Assembly (NCBI GenBank): GCA_045643885.1
Contig: JAZRFY010000030.1
Coordinates: 1-64,000, forward strand
Source of the DNA: RGIG4608 sp045643885
GTDB lineage: Bacteria > Bacillota > Clostridia > Oscillospirales > CAG-272
Direction: 5' to 3'
DNA length: 64,000 bases
Shown here: positions 52,963 to 61,671 of the stretch, piece after piece
How positions within the stretch are numbered: position 1 is the first letter of the stretch
Layout: every line of letters starts with the position of its first letter
The notes under the pieces: model-generated
Told to the model about the DNA's origin: nothing
Database searches by the model: none
Seen by the model: the letters and a program-made list of their open reading frames with translations, nothing else
Program-made: the position numbers and the translations under genes

Positions 52963-53095
52963 AATAACAACTCGTGATAACCAGTTGTACCTCTGATTAC
53001 CTATTCTCCTTTTTTATTATTTTTGACCGTGAGTACAACACAGTATTTGTCACATACATTTTATCATATAATAAAGAAGTAAAAAACCTCTTCAA

Positions 53096-53203
53096 TTGCA
53101 CACTTGGGTGTCAAATATTCTCATTTTTGCCTCTTTTTTTCCAAATTATATAATAATTAGAGAGCTTTATTGTGCACTTTATATAAATATTGGCATTTTC
53201 GCG
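53096..53203. promoter_or_regulatory. degenerate direct repeats in the AraC/importer divergent spacer
   Basis: Two related stretches, 53096-53131 and 53170-53203, share TTGnnCACTT and then AAATATTnnCATTTTnGC, with the strong parts exactly 72 bp apart (about seven helical turns). The second copy ends next to the -35 box of the AraC promoter. They are candidate operator sites. The rest of the 304-bp spacer (52963-53266) holds A/T-rich promoter-like sequence for the minus-strand operon but no clear consensus pair. Confidence 0.4.
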
Positions 53204-53205
53204 CG

Positions 53206-53234
53206 TTGACAAAGTTTTTAAAATATGTTAATAT
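53206..53234 (+). promoter_or_regulatory. promoter of AraC gene at 53267
   Basis: TTGACA (53206-53211), 17-bp spacer, TAATAT (53229-53234). The start would be about 25 bp before the ATG, which has GAAAGGAGGG ahead of it. Confidence 0.75.
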
Positions 53235-53266
53235 GTAACCAAGCAATTATGAAAGGAGGGTAAAAT

Positions 53267-54118
53267 ATGTATATAAGTACTTGGGGAGAAAAAATCGTAA
53301 TAGATAAGATCCAAACCAACACTTATCTTGAGCCGATTATGGCAGGAATTACTTATCCTAACCCCTCATATAGAATAATGCACAATATTTCAAATGAATT
53401 TCCCTATGATGCCTATGTATTCGAATACGTTGTCAAGGGCACAGGATATATAGAAACTCCTGAGAAAAAATACACGGTAACAGAAGGGGATTTTTATTTT
53501 TTAAACAAGCTTCGCTATCATATTTATTATCCAGACCCCGATGATCCTTATGAAAAAATATTCATCGTTTTAAAGGGTAAATTCGTTGACTTTCTTGTGT
53601 CAAATCACCTTTCAAACGATAGCGTGTATATAAAGAAGTGTAATATGCACAACTATATGATGCACGTTATCAATCTATTGAGTAGTGATGAATCTATCAA
53701 CTATGACCGATTAGCAGTTTGCGTTTTGGAAATTTTCCAATTGGCATTTCCCTCCCCTTATAAAACAGTTCCAAACACAAGCAAGATTCCGGAAATGATA
53801 AGAAATTATATCGACGTGCATATTCGAGAAAAGATTACGCTTGAGGATATTAGCAACAACCTATACATAAGCAAATCGCATATTGAACGCGCCTTCAAAA
53901 AGGAATATGGAGTAACACCACTTACGTATTACACCAACCAAAAGATTGCTCAAGTTGCGTCAATGTTAGTAACTACCAACTGTTCTCTTTCTCAAATATC
54001 ACAGCAGCTTGGATTTTCCGACGTAAAATACATGTCAAAAAGCTTTAAAAATATCACAGGAAAAACCCCTTTACAATATAAACGTGACAAGCTCTCCCAG
54101 GTAAAGATGGGGCAATAA
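53267..54118 (+). CDS. AraC-family transcriptional regulator
   Basis: 283 residues. A cupin-like sensor domain (about 35-110: YVVKGTGYIETPEKKYTVTE, then GDFYFLNKLRYHIYYPD) is followed by two helix-turn-helix motifs (about 195-275: TLEDISNNLYISKSHIERAF and LSQISQQLGFSDVKYMSKSF). It is divergent from the 30-kb importer and hydrolase gene run and followed in the same direction by a DUF4886 lipoprotein gene, so it is the likely sugar-responsive regulator of both. Confidence 0.92.
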   Translation: MYISTWGEKIVIDKIQTNTYLEPIMAGITYPNPSYRIMHNISNEFPYDAYVFEYVVKGTGYIETPEKKYTVTEGDFYFLNKLRYHIYYPDPDDPYEKIFIVLKGKFVDFLVSNHLSNDSVYIKKCNMHNYMMHVINLLSSDESINYDRLAVCVLEIFQLAFPSPYKTVPNTSKIPEMIRNYIDVHIREKITLEDISNNLYISKSHIERAFKKEYGVTPLTYYTNQKIAQVASMLVTTNCSLSQISQQLGFSDVKYMSKSFKNITGKTPLQYKRDKLSQVKMGQ

Positions 54119-54190
54119 ATTCTCATTATATCATTAAATAGGCTGTCTTTGCCACAAAATAAAATGCATTTTTTAGAGAGGTAGATTAAT

Positions 54191-56176
54191 ATGAAAAAAG
54201 CTGTATGGATAGTTTTACTTGTCCTCGCATTATCCCTCATTACCGCATGTGAGTGGATGCCCCCAAACCAATCATCACAAAATTCAACCACTAATGATTT
54301 AAACCCAAATGAAATTGTGGACGTGCAGGTTAGTGCCGCCCAAACGAATTTCGCTTTCGGTGAAGAATTCAATTATGAAGATTTATTTGTCACGGCGACT
54401 ATGTCAAACGGTAAGCAAAAGGTTTTATTCGCAGACAACTATTCTGTTTCTTGCGAAAGCTACAACTCCATGAGAGCAGGTACTTATGAAGTGAAAGTGG
54501 AAATCAAAGACACAAGTATTGTACAATACTACGATGTAAAAGTAGAACCCGCCAACAAGCTTAAGGTTCTTATGATAGGAAACTCTTTCGCAGATGACAC
54601 TATTAACTACGCTTATGAAATTGCCAAGAGTGTAGGTATTCCCGAAGAAAACATTCTTATCGCGGATATTTATATCGGTGGTTGTTCCCTTGCAACACAT
54701 TGGTCAAACGCGCAATCCAACTCCCCTGCCTATCGCTTTGGATTGGAAAAAGAAGGATGGTTCGACGGTAGTTCATACACCGGATGGACTATGGAAGAAG
54801 CAATTATGTATGCCGACTGGGACTTTATCACGTTCCAACAAAACAGTGGCAATAGCGGTGGTCCAGCTTCCTATTCTTGCTTGCAAAATTTGATGGATTA
54901 CGTTTATGATATTGCAACAGACGAAATAAACAATCCAAACGCAAATCCCGACGTTAAATTTGTATGGCATCAGACTTGGGCATATCAGCAAGGTACAACA
55001 GCATCTGCCTTCTCTACATATAATTATGACCAGATGACAATGTACAATGCTATTATGTCCTGTTTGAATAATTTCGTTTTGGATAAAAATTTCTTTGCAA
55101 TCATCCCCAACGGAACAGCAATTCAAAATGCAAGAACATCAAGCATTGGAGACACCTTCAGCCGCGATCAGCACAACCACTTGAGCTACGGCGCAGGCAG
55201 ATATATCGCCTCTATGAACCTTGTAAGCGTTCTCACGGGTATCGATATGTCAGATTTGACTTGGAAGCCCACAGATAGTGGATTTGATTATCCCTTGACT
55301 GAAACTGAAATTGAAATTTGTAAGGAAAGCGTTGCAAACGCAATTGTCAATCCCTTTGAAATAACAAAATCAAAATATCCTCCCGTGCCAACAGACCTCT
55401 CCGATTTGTTTGAGGGCGAAGGAACTGAAGTAAATCCATATCTTATCCAGAGCGCAGACGATTTGTGGGCTCTCTCCAACTTCACAAAGGGCAAGAGCTT
55501 TACAGATACTAATACATATTTCAAATTGACAGCTGATATTGATCTTAGCGCAGATAATTGGGTTCCCATTTGCTCCTCCGCAGAAAGCGGTTGGGTGGCA
55601 ACACCAAATTCCTTCAACGGAAACTTTGACGGAAACGGAAAAACCATTACGTTCAAAGGCAACTACACAGGTGACACTTGGGCAAAGGGCTTGTTCTCTG
55701 CTGTTGGCGGATATGTTCACGATCTCACCCTTAAAGGCGAAATCAATATTGAAAAGGGTCGAGTAGGCTCACTTGCAAGCATGGCAATGGCAGGTGCAAA
55801 AATTGAAAATATTACCTCTTACGTAAATATTACAGCAGGAAATAACCAGGTTGGCGGTATTATAGGATATGTTAATACAGATAACGTAACCTTAACCAAC
55901 TGTGTAAACTACGGCACAGTAACCGGAAGACAGCTTGTCGGAGGTATTGTTGGCGGTGGATTTAAAAATACTGCTTACATAAATTGCGAAAACCACGGTG
56001 CTGTAACCGCTACAAACATAGAGGTTGGAGGTATTGTTGGTGAAAAATATCCTTCTGCGACTCTCACTAACTGTAAAAACACCGGCGTTATAAAAGCAGG
56101 CAGCACTACAGCAACAAGCGATATAGGCGCTGAAGGCACTTATGCAGGCAATCTCGTTGGTCACCAATATAATTAA
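54191..56176 (+). CDS. DUF4886 (SGNH-like) lipoprotein with GLUG repeats
   Basis: 661 residues. A lipoprotein signal ends at LITAC (Cys20). An Ig-like segment (about 38-115) precedes a DUF4886 domain (about 118-385) with KVLMIGNSFADDTINYAYEI (nucleophile Ser in GNSF), DFITFQQNSGNSG and RDQHNHLSYGAGRYIA, the His block. The C-terminus (about 410-661) is a GLUG module with GEGTEVNPYLIQSADDLWAL, FNGNFDGNGKTITF and GGIVGxxY-type strands, the same plan as in the 29310 and 35545 proteins. Possibly a surface carbohydrate esterase. It lies 72 bp after the AraC gene and ends in a strong terminator. Confidence 0.82.
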   Translation: MKKAVWIVLLVLALSLITACEWMPPNQSSQNSTTNDLNPNEIVDVQVSAAQTNFAFGEEFNYEDLFVTATMSNGKQKVLFADNYSVSCESYNSMRAGTYEVKVEIKDTSIVQYYDVKVEPANKLKVLMIGNSFADDTINYAYEIAKSVGIPEENILIADIYIGGCSLATHWSNAQSNSPAYRFGLEKEGWFDGSSYTGWTMEEAIMYADWDFITFQQNSGNSGGPASYSCLQNLMDYVYDIATDEINNPNANPDVKFVWHQTWAYQQGTTASAFSTYNYDQMTMYNAIMSCLNNFVLDKNFFAIIPNGTAIQNARTSSIGDTFSRDQHNHLSYGAGRYIASMNLVSVLTGIDMSDLTWKPTDSGFDYPLTETEIEICKESVANAIVNPFEITKSKYPPVPTDLSDLFEGEGTEVNPYLIQSADDLWALSNFTKGKSFTDTNTYFKLTADIDLSADNWVPICSSAESGWVATPNSFNGNFDGNGKTITFKGNYTGDTWAKGLFSAVGGYVHDLTLKGEINIEKGRVGSLASMAMAGAKIENITSYVNITAGNNQVGGIIGYVNTDNVTLTNCVNYGTVTGRQLVGGIVGGGFKNTAYINCENHGAVTATNIEVGGIVGEKYPSATLTNCKNTGVIKAGSTTATSDIGAEGTYAGNLVGHQYN

Positions 56177-56235
56177 TAAAAGTTAAAAAATATTCATAGC
56201 CACAGTACAAAGCAATTCAATTTAATATTAAACAC

Positions 56236-56273
56236 AAAAGGTGAGTATCTGCATTAAGCAGTACTCACCTTTT
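56236..56273 (+). terminator. terminator after DUF4886 lipoprotein gene
   Basis: AAAAGGTGAGTA and TACTCACCTTTT form a 12-bp stem, continued inward by CTGC/GCAG, and end in a T run. Confidence 0.9.
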
Positions 56274-56288
56274 ATAAATTACGAGCTT

Positions 56289-56338
56289 TGGGGGTTCACG
56301 GTAGTGTGCCGCAGATTCAAGTCCTGTCACTTAGACTA
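56289..56338 (+). pseudogene. tRNA-Pro 3'-half fragment (candidate attachment-site copy)
   Basis: From 56308 to 56338 the sequence matches the last 31 bases of the tRNA-Pro gene (11185-11215) with two mismatches, including an uninterrupted 21-base identity that covers the T loop and acceptor strand; CCA has become CTA. Upstream, TTGGGGG and GGTAG recall the anticodon arm with small insertions; there is no D arm or 5' acceptor strand, so it cannot be a working tRNA. Orientation is the same as in the intact gene. Confidence 0.85.
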
Positions 56339-56427
56339 TAGGAACATCTTCTGTATTCATTTTATCATACTCACAAATACAAGCGAAAACACAATTTTCA
56401 ATCTCATGTTGACTGTTTTACGGGGTT

Positions 56428-56460
56428 AAGAAATATTTAGTAATTTATGGAATATTTCTT
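56428..56460. repeat. inverted repeat in the spacer before GH3
   Basis: AAGAAATATT and AATATTTCTT are perfect 10-bp arms 13 bases apart, about 75 bp ahead of the GH3 promoter. It could be an operator or a weak hairpin. The remainder of 56339-56533 is A/T-rich and shows no gene. Confidence 0.45.
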
Positions 56461-56533
56461 TGTTGATTAACACAAAAATATCGATGCAAAATTGTTTAGT
56501 TCTAACATAAATTATTTATAATATAATATATAA

Positions 56534-56562
56534 TTGACATTGCATTATAGATATGGTAAACT
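56534..56562 (+). promoter_or_regulatory. promoter of GH3-GH2-GPH genes
   Basis: TTGACA (56534-56539), 17-bp spacer, TAAACT (56557-56562). The predicted transcript has a leader of about 67 bases before the ATG at 56636. Confidence 0.7.
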
Positions 56563-56570
56563 ACTTATTA

Positions 56571-56618
56571 CGGTATCGCACTATGATACTGAATATCTAT
56601 TTAAGCAGTAACTCTGCT
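56571..56618 (+). promoter_or_regulatory. two small hairpins in the GH3 mRNA leader
   Basis: CGGTATC/GATACTG (56571-56591) and AGCAG/CTGCT (56604-56618) can fold in the leader; the second ends just before AGGAAAAGGAG, the ribosome site. The first could also be a DNA operator just after the transcription start. No known riboswitch is recognised. Confidence 0.4.
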
Positions 56619-56635
56619 AGGAAAAGGAGAAAATT

Positions 56636-59599
56636 ATGGATTTTGTTAAAGGCTTAGCCATATTTATGGTTATTCTTCTTGTAATCATGATCCCCGTGAA
56701 CATCGTTCTTAACATGTTCGACAACACAATCGCACTTCTTTTGCCCGGTAATAGATTTTGGGAGCTCGAAAACGAGGATCCCAATGCTATCTATTTCAAG
56801 GGTGACTATGACTCCGAGGAAGAAAGAATCGCAGCAGGTAAAGAGCTTTGCTATCAGATCGAGGCTGAGGGCGCAGTTCTTTTGACTAACAACGGTGCTC
56901 TTCCCCTTGCGCAAGGTGCAAAGGTTAGTACACTTTCTGTTAACTCTGTAAATCTTACTTACGGTGGTACAGGCTCAGGTAACGTTGACGCCTCCAAGGC
57001 TGACAGCTTGAAGGTGGCTCTTGAAAAGTCCGGCCTTATTGTTAATGAAACTCTTTGGAATTGGTACGGAAGCAAAGACGCTTCTAAGCTTATGGATGCA
57101 ATTGAAAAGGATTCCGGAAAGTCAACCGGTGAGAGCGCAGTTCTTGCAGGACAGGCTCCCATCCTTGAAATCGATCCCTCTGATTATCCCACAGACGTAA
57201 AGGACTCCATCGCTAACTACGGTGATGCAGTTATCATCACATTCTCACGCGTTGGCGGTGAGGGCTATGACTGCTCTTTCCCCGGCTATGAGGGTAATGA
57301 AAATGCACAGAACTATCTCGAGCTTAATGCTAACGAGAGAGCTCTTCTTAAGTTTGCTTCAGATCTTAAGTCCGAAGGCAAGGTTAAATCCATTATCGTT
57401 CTTATCAACACCTCAAACTCTCTTGAGGTTGACTTCCTTAACGATTATCCCGTTGACGCTTGCATGTGGGTAGGCGGTCTTGGTATCGCAGGTACAAATG
57501 CAGTTACTGATATTCTCGCAGGTAAGGTTAACCCCTCCGGTAGCCTTGTTGACACATACTGCTACGACAACTTCACTTCTCCTGCAATGAAGAATTTCAT
57601 TGCTCAGAACTACATCATCGAATCCGGTGTTGAAGTAAGCAAAGACATCACAACATACATGGTATACCAGGAAGGTATCTACGTAGGTTACAAGTACTAC
57701 GAAACACGCTTTGCTGATGCTATTATGGGCACAGGAAATGCAGGCAACTACGCTGAGCAATATGCTAAAGAGGTTGCTTTCCCCTTCGGTTACGGTCTTT
57801 CTTATACAACTTTTGAATATAGTGAAATGACAGTTACAGAGGGCACTAACGAGTACGGTGAAAAGTGCTATAACATCAGTGTTAAGGTAACTAACACAGG
57901 CGATGTTGCAGGTAAAGAAACAGTTCAGATTTACCTCTCCTCTCCCTACACTCAGTACGACATCGACAACAAGATCGAAAAGGCTGCAGTGCAGCTTATC
58001 GGATTTGGCAAGACTGAAATCCTTAAGCCCGAGCAGTCCGAGGTTATCACAATCTGTGTTGACGAAAGAGATATGGCTGCTTATGACGCATATGGTCACG
58101 GCACATACATCCTCGATGCAGGAACATACTACTTCACAGCTGCTACAGATTCACACAACGCTAACTTGAACGTTCTTGCTGCTAAGCAGTTTGCAGTTGA
58201 GGGCGGAAACGCTACTCTCGTTAAGACAGTTGAATATGCTGAGCTTGATGCTGTAACATACTCCACATCTCTCAACGGCGAAAAGATTGAAAATCAGCTT
58301 CAGAATTCCGACCCCAACGTATATTTTGGTGAAGGAACAATCAAGATGCTTTCCAGAAACGACTGGGAAGGCACATGGCCCACAGGTCAGTACAAGCTTG
58401 CTCTTACAGTTGCAATGGCTAAGGAGCTTGACAACCGTTACAACAATCAGCTTCCTGAATACGAACAGATAAAGGCTGACTTCGAAGAAAAGACAGGCAG
58501 AGATTGGGACGTAATGCCCATTCTTGGTCAGGCAGGCGAGCTTACTCTCTATGATATGTTTGAGGCTGACTACGACAACAACCGCATCAAAGCATATCAG
58601 GATTACAACGATCCCGCTTGGGACGAGCTTCTTAAGCAGGTTACTCTTGAAGAGCTTGTAACTATCGGTGACTGCTTCCACTGGAGACATCCCGTAGCTT
58701 CTGTAGATGCTCCCGGTTCTCGTGATGAAAACGGTCCTCAGGGTCTTACAGTTTCACTCTTCGGCGCAGGTCTTCAGGCTGAGGCTACAGCTTTCACATC
58801 CGAAGACGTTATGGCTGCTACATTCAACCTTAAGATTATGGAAGCAGTTGGCGTTATGATCGGTAACGACTGCATCGACGCAGGTGTTTCCTGTCTCTAC
58901 GGTCCCGGTGCTAACACACACCGTACACCTTACGGTGGACGTAACTTTGAGTACTACTCAGAGGACGGCTTCCTTGCAGGTGAAATGGGCGGTATCGAGG
59001 TTAAGGGTATCCTTTCCAAGGGTGTTGACGTTGTTATGAAGCACTTCGCTCTTAACGACTCTGAGCAGGACCGTCTTGGTCAGGCTGCTTGGCTCACAGA
59101 ACAGGCTGCCCGTGAGATCTACCTTAAGGCATTCCAGAAGGCTCTTGAAGAAAACGGTGGACGCGGTGGCGTTATGACTGCTTATACTCGTTGGGGTACA
59201 ACATGGTCAGCTGCTAACTACGGTCTTATGACAGGTATTCTTCGTGAAGAATGGGGCAACAACTCCATGCACATCACTGATAACATGATCACAGCTAACT
59301 GCAACGCTCTCGATGCTGTTATGGCAGGCGGTGTAACTTGCTTTGATGCTATGATGACTTATGCAACTGACGATATCAAGACTGCTACTGAAGATCCCGT
59401 TTTCGTTAATGCAATGGTTGAGGCTACACACCACAACCTTTATACAATAATCAATTCCGCTGCAATGAACGGTGTTGGTGCAGAAACTACAGTTGTAGCA
59501 ACTGCTCCCGCAATCATTAATACAGTTTCTATTGCTACTCTTGTTATTGCCGGACTTGCATTGTTGTTGATCATTTTGTTGCTTATCCTTGTTCTTTGA
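56636..59599 (+). CDS. domain-permuted GH3 beta-glycosidase with a membrane segment at each end
   Basis: 987 residues. A hydrophobic helix at 4-30 and another at about 962-985 bracket the enzyme. The two GH3 domains are in reversed order: the part that is normally C-terminal comes first (EGAVLLTNNGALPLAQGAKV, then LPFGYGLSY-like FPFGYGLSYTTFEYSEMTV and the fibronectin-like domain to about 520), and the barrel follows at about 640-920 (SRDENGPQGLTVSLFGAG, PYGGRNFEYYSEDGFLAGEM, VVMKHFALNDSEQDR). HITDNMI carries the nucleophile Asp882, in place of the usual SDW. Reversed GH3 enzymes are known from rumen clostridia. Probably a membrane-attached or cytoplasmic-face beta-glucosidase or xylosidase; sidedness is uncertain. 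Confidence 0.87.
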   Translation: MDFVKGLAIFMVILLVIMIPVNIVLNMFDNTIALLLPGNRFWELENEDPNAIYFKGDYDSEEERIAAGKELCYQIEAEGAVLLTNNGALPLAQGAKVSTLSVNSVNLTYGGTGSGNVDASKADSLKVALEKSGLIVNETLWNWYGSKDASKLMDAIEKDSGKSTGESAVLAGQAPILEIDPSDYPTDVKDSIANYGDAVIITFSRVGGEGYDCSFPGYEGNENAQNYLELNANERALLKFASDLKSEGKVKSIIVLINTSNSLEVDFLNDYPVDACMWVGGLGIAGTNAVTDILAGKVNPSGSLVDTYCYDNFTSPAMKNFIAQNYIIESGVEVSKDITTYMVYQEGIYVGYKYYETRFADAIMGTGNAGNYAEQYAKEVAFPFGYGLSYTTFEYSEMTVTEGTNEYGEKCYNISVKVTNTGDVAGKETVQIYLSSPYTQYDIDNKIEKAAVQLIGFGKTEILKPEQSEVITICVDERDMAAYDAYGHGTYILDAGTYYFTAATDSHNANLNVLAAKQFAVEGGNATLVKTVEYAELDAVTYSTSLNGEKIENQLQNSDPNVYFGEGTIKMLSRNDWEGTWPTGQYKLALTVAMAKELDNRYNNQLPEYEQIKADFEEKTGRDWDVMPILGQAGELTLYDMFEADYDNNRIKAYQDYNDPAWDELLKQVTLEELVTIGDCFHWRHPVASVDAPGSRDENGPQGLTVSLFGAGLQAEATAFTSEDVMAATFNLKIMEAVGVMIGNDCIDAGVSCLYGPGANTHRTPYGGRNFEYYSEDGFLAGEMGGIEVKGILSKGVDVVMKHFALNDSEQDRLGQAAWLTEQAAREIYLKAFQKALEENGGRGGVMTAYTRWGTTWSAANYGLMTGILREEWGNNSMHITDNMITANCNALDAVMAGGVTCFDAMMTYATDDIKTATEDPVFVNAMVEATHHNLYTIINSAAMNGVGAETTVVATAPAIINTVSIATLVIAGLALLLIILLLILVL

Positions 59600-59639
59600 T
59601 AAGGATCGCACATTAGTGCAAATAAATTAATTTAATTAA

Positions 59640-59681
59640 ACTCCCTGTCCGTTGCAATACAGCGCAAATGGGACAGGGAGT
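59640..59681 (+). terminator. hairpin terminator/attenuator between GH3 and GH2
   Basis: ACTCCCTGTCC and GGACAGGGAGT form a perfect 11-bp stem, with TTGC/GCAA pairing inside the loop, followed by CCTTTT. It lies only about 10 bp before the GH2 ribosome site, so read-through could be adjusted here and the downstream genes expressed at a lower level. Confidence 0.8.
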
Positions 59682-59700
59682 CCTTTTGACAGGAGTTTAT

Positions 59701-61620
59701 ATGAGAAAAGAACTGCTTATCAATGAAAATTGGTTGTTTACCTATCACGACGGAAGTGAAACGGCAGTAAATATTCCACATACTTGGAACAACATCGACG
59801 GTCAGGACGGTGGGGACGATTATTATCGCGGCACTTGTACTTATGACAAGAGCTTCCCTGCTCCCATGCACTCTGCTGACGAGAGAGTATATCTTGAATT
59901 CAACGGTGTTAATGCATCTGCTAAGGTTATTCTTAACGGCACAACAGTTGTGACTCACGACGGTGGATACTCCACCTTCCGTGCAGATATTACTGACTAT
60001 TTGTTGGAAGAAAACCATATGAAGGTTGAGGTTGATAACTCTAAGAATGATAGAGTTTATCCTCAAAAAGCCGACTTCACCTTTTACGGTGGTATATACC
60101 GTGACGTAAAGCTGATTATCGTAAATAAATATCATTTTGACCTTGACTTTTTCGGAGGACGTGGTCTTGCCGTATGTCCCGAGGTTTCCGGTGAAGATGC
60201 TGCTATCTGGGTACGCACATGGCACAACGCTGAAGAAGGAAGAGTCGAAATCACTCTTAAAGATGCTAAAGGAAACGTAGTTGGCACAGGTGACGATACC
60301 GATGAAACCATTGTTATCGAGAAGGCACATTTGTGGCAAGGTATTTCCGATCCCTATCTTTACCTTTGTGAAGCAACTCTTTTTGTAGACGAAAAGCCTG
60401 TTGATAAGGTTAGCAGTCGTTTTGGAGTTCGTTCATTCAAAATCGATTCGAACAAGGGCTTCTTTTTGAACGGTAAGGAATATCCCTTGCGAGGCGTTTG
60501 CCGTCACCAGGACTGGAAAGGCTTAGGCAATGCCATTACTAAGGAGCACCACGATACCGATATGGCGATGATTCGTGAAATCGGTGCAAATACTATTCGT
60601 CTTGCTCACTATCAGCACGACCAGTATTTCTATGATCTCTGCGACGAATACGGAATGGTAGTCTGGGCTGAAATCCCTTACATCTCCGAGCATATGCCCA
60701 ACGGCAGAGAAAATACAATATCACAAATGAAGGAGCTTTTGGTTCAATGCTATAACCATCCTTCAATATGTGTTTGGGGCATTTCAAACGAAATCACTAT
60801 TTCAACTAAAAACAGAGCTGACATGCTCGATAACCACAAGGTGCTTAACGATCTTATTCATGAAATGGATCCCAGCCGTCCCACTACCCTTGCGTGCTAT
60901 GCAATGTGCGCACCGTTTGATTCAGTAGGTCATATTTCAGACGTAGTTAGCTGGAACCTGTATCTCGGTTGGTATACTCCTTTCATGTGGCTCAACAATA
61001 TTTGGGTCGACTATTTCCATAAGCGCTATCCCAACCGTTGCCTTGGATACTCAGAATACGGTTGCGAATGCATGCCCAATCTTCACTCCGCCCATCCATA
61101 CAGAGGTGACCAGACTGAAGAATATCAGTGCAAATACAATGAGTTTATGATCAACTTCTTTGAAAAACGTCCATTTATGTGGGGTACACATCTTTGGAAC
61201 ATGTTTGATTTTGCTGCTGATGCAAGAAATCAAGGTGGAGAGCCCGGCATGAATCATAAGGGACTTGTTACCTTTGACAGAAAGATAAAAAAGGATAGCT
61301 TCTATCTTTATAAGGCTTGGTGGTCAAAGGATCCCTTCGTTTATATAGCAGGCAGACGATACGTTGAAAGAACAGAGAGAAAAACCGTTGTTAAGGTATA
61401 TTCCAACTGTTCTGAAATTACCCTCTACGTTAACGGTGAAAAATTTGCTACACAAAAAGGAAACAGAGTTTTCACATTCCGTGTTCCCCTCAAGGGAGAG
61501 CTTAAGCTTGAGGCCGTTTGCGGCAATTATCGTGATGAAATCAACATTAAAAAGGTCAGCATAGCCAATCCTGCTTACAAGCTTGCTAAAAAGATTGCAG
61601 GTGGCGGCAACTGGACCTGA
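59701..61620 (+). CDS. GH2-family beta-glycosidase (beta-galactosidase-like)
   Basis: 639 residues, no signal peptide. The start at 59701 has CAGGAG 6-7 bases ahead; the frame is open for 11 codons further upstream, inside the terminator hairpin. The sugar-binding domain begins LLINENWLFTYHDG and includes NIPHTWNNIDGQDGGDDYYR; the barrel holds LRGVCRHQDWKGLGNAIT, GANTIRLAHYQHDQ, GISNEITIST with acid/base Glu364 and YSEYGCECMP with nucleophile Glu452. The PHTWN and RHQD motifs favour a beta-galactosidase-type enzyme. It acts on imported sugar together with the GPH transporter that follows. Confidence 0.93.
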   Translation: MRKELLINENWLFTYHDGSETAVNIPHTWNNIDGQDGGDDYYRGTCTYDKSFPAPMHSADERVYLEFNGVNASAKVILNGTTVVTHDGGYSTFRADITDYLLEENHMKVEVDNSKNDRVYPQKADFTFYGGIYRDVKLIIVNKYHFDLDFFGGRGLAVCPEVSGEDAAIWVRTWHNAEEGRVEITLKDAKGNVVGTGDDTDETIVIEKAHLWQGISDPYLYLCEATLFVDEKPVDKVSSRFGVRSFKIDSNKGFFLNGKEYPLRGVCRHQDWKGLGNAITKEHHDTDMAMIREIGANTIRLAHYQHDQYFYDLCDEYGMVVWAEIPYISEHMPNGRENTISQMKELLVQCYNHPSICVWGISNEITISTKNRADMLDNHKVLNDLIHEMDPSRPTTLACYAMCAPFDSVGHISDVVSWNLYLGWYTPFMWLNNIWVDYFHKRYPNRCLGYSEYGCECMPNLHSAHPYRGDQTEEYQCKYNEFMINFFEKRPFMWGTHLWNMFDFAADARNQGGEPGMNHKGLVTFDRKIKKDSFYLYKAWWSKDPFVYIAGRRYVERTERKTVVKVYSNCSEITLYVNGEKFATQKGNRVFTFRVPLKGELKLEAVCGNYRDEINIKKVSIANPAYKLAKKIAGGGNWT

Positions 61621-61671
61621 TTTGAATCTATATATTTATTTTACTACCCTTGTTAATATAAGGAGATATTT

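Noticed and set aside
11215..56300. Integrase or other mobility gene expected for a tRNA-integrated island
   Set aside because: I read all larger frames in this interval and found no tyrosine or serine recombinase, relaxase, replication or phage gene. The island idea therefore rests only on the tRNA repeat and gene content.
56289..56338. Functional second tRNA-Pro
   Set aside because: There is no D arm or 5' acceptor strand, the anticodon arm is broken by insertions, and CCA is changed to CTA.
56571..56618. Riboswitch in the GH3 leader
   Set aside because: Only two short hairpins are present in about 67 bases; no conserved aptamer core is visible and there is no terminator/antiterminator pair.
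57413..58099. Long open frame of about 228 codons on the minus strand inside the GH3 gene
   Set aside because: It lies opposite a clearly coding GH3 frame with conserved motifs, has no ribosome site, and arises from the codon bias of the real gene. A similar 235-codon frame at 59632-60339 opposite GH2 is rejected for the same reason.
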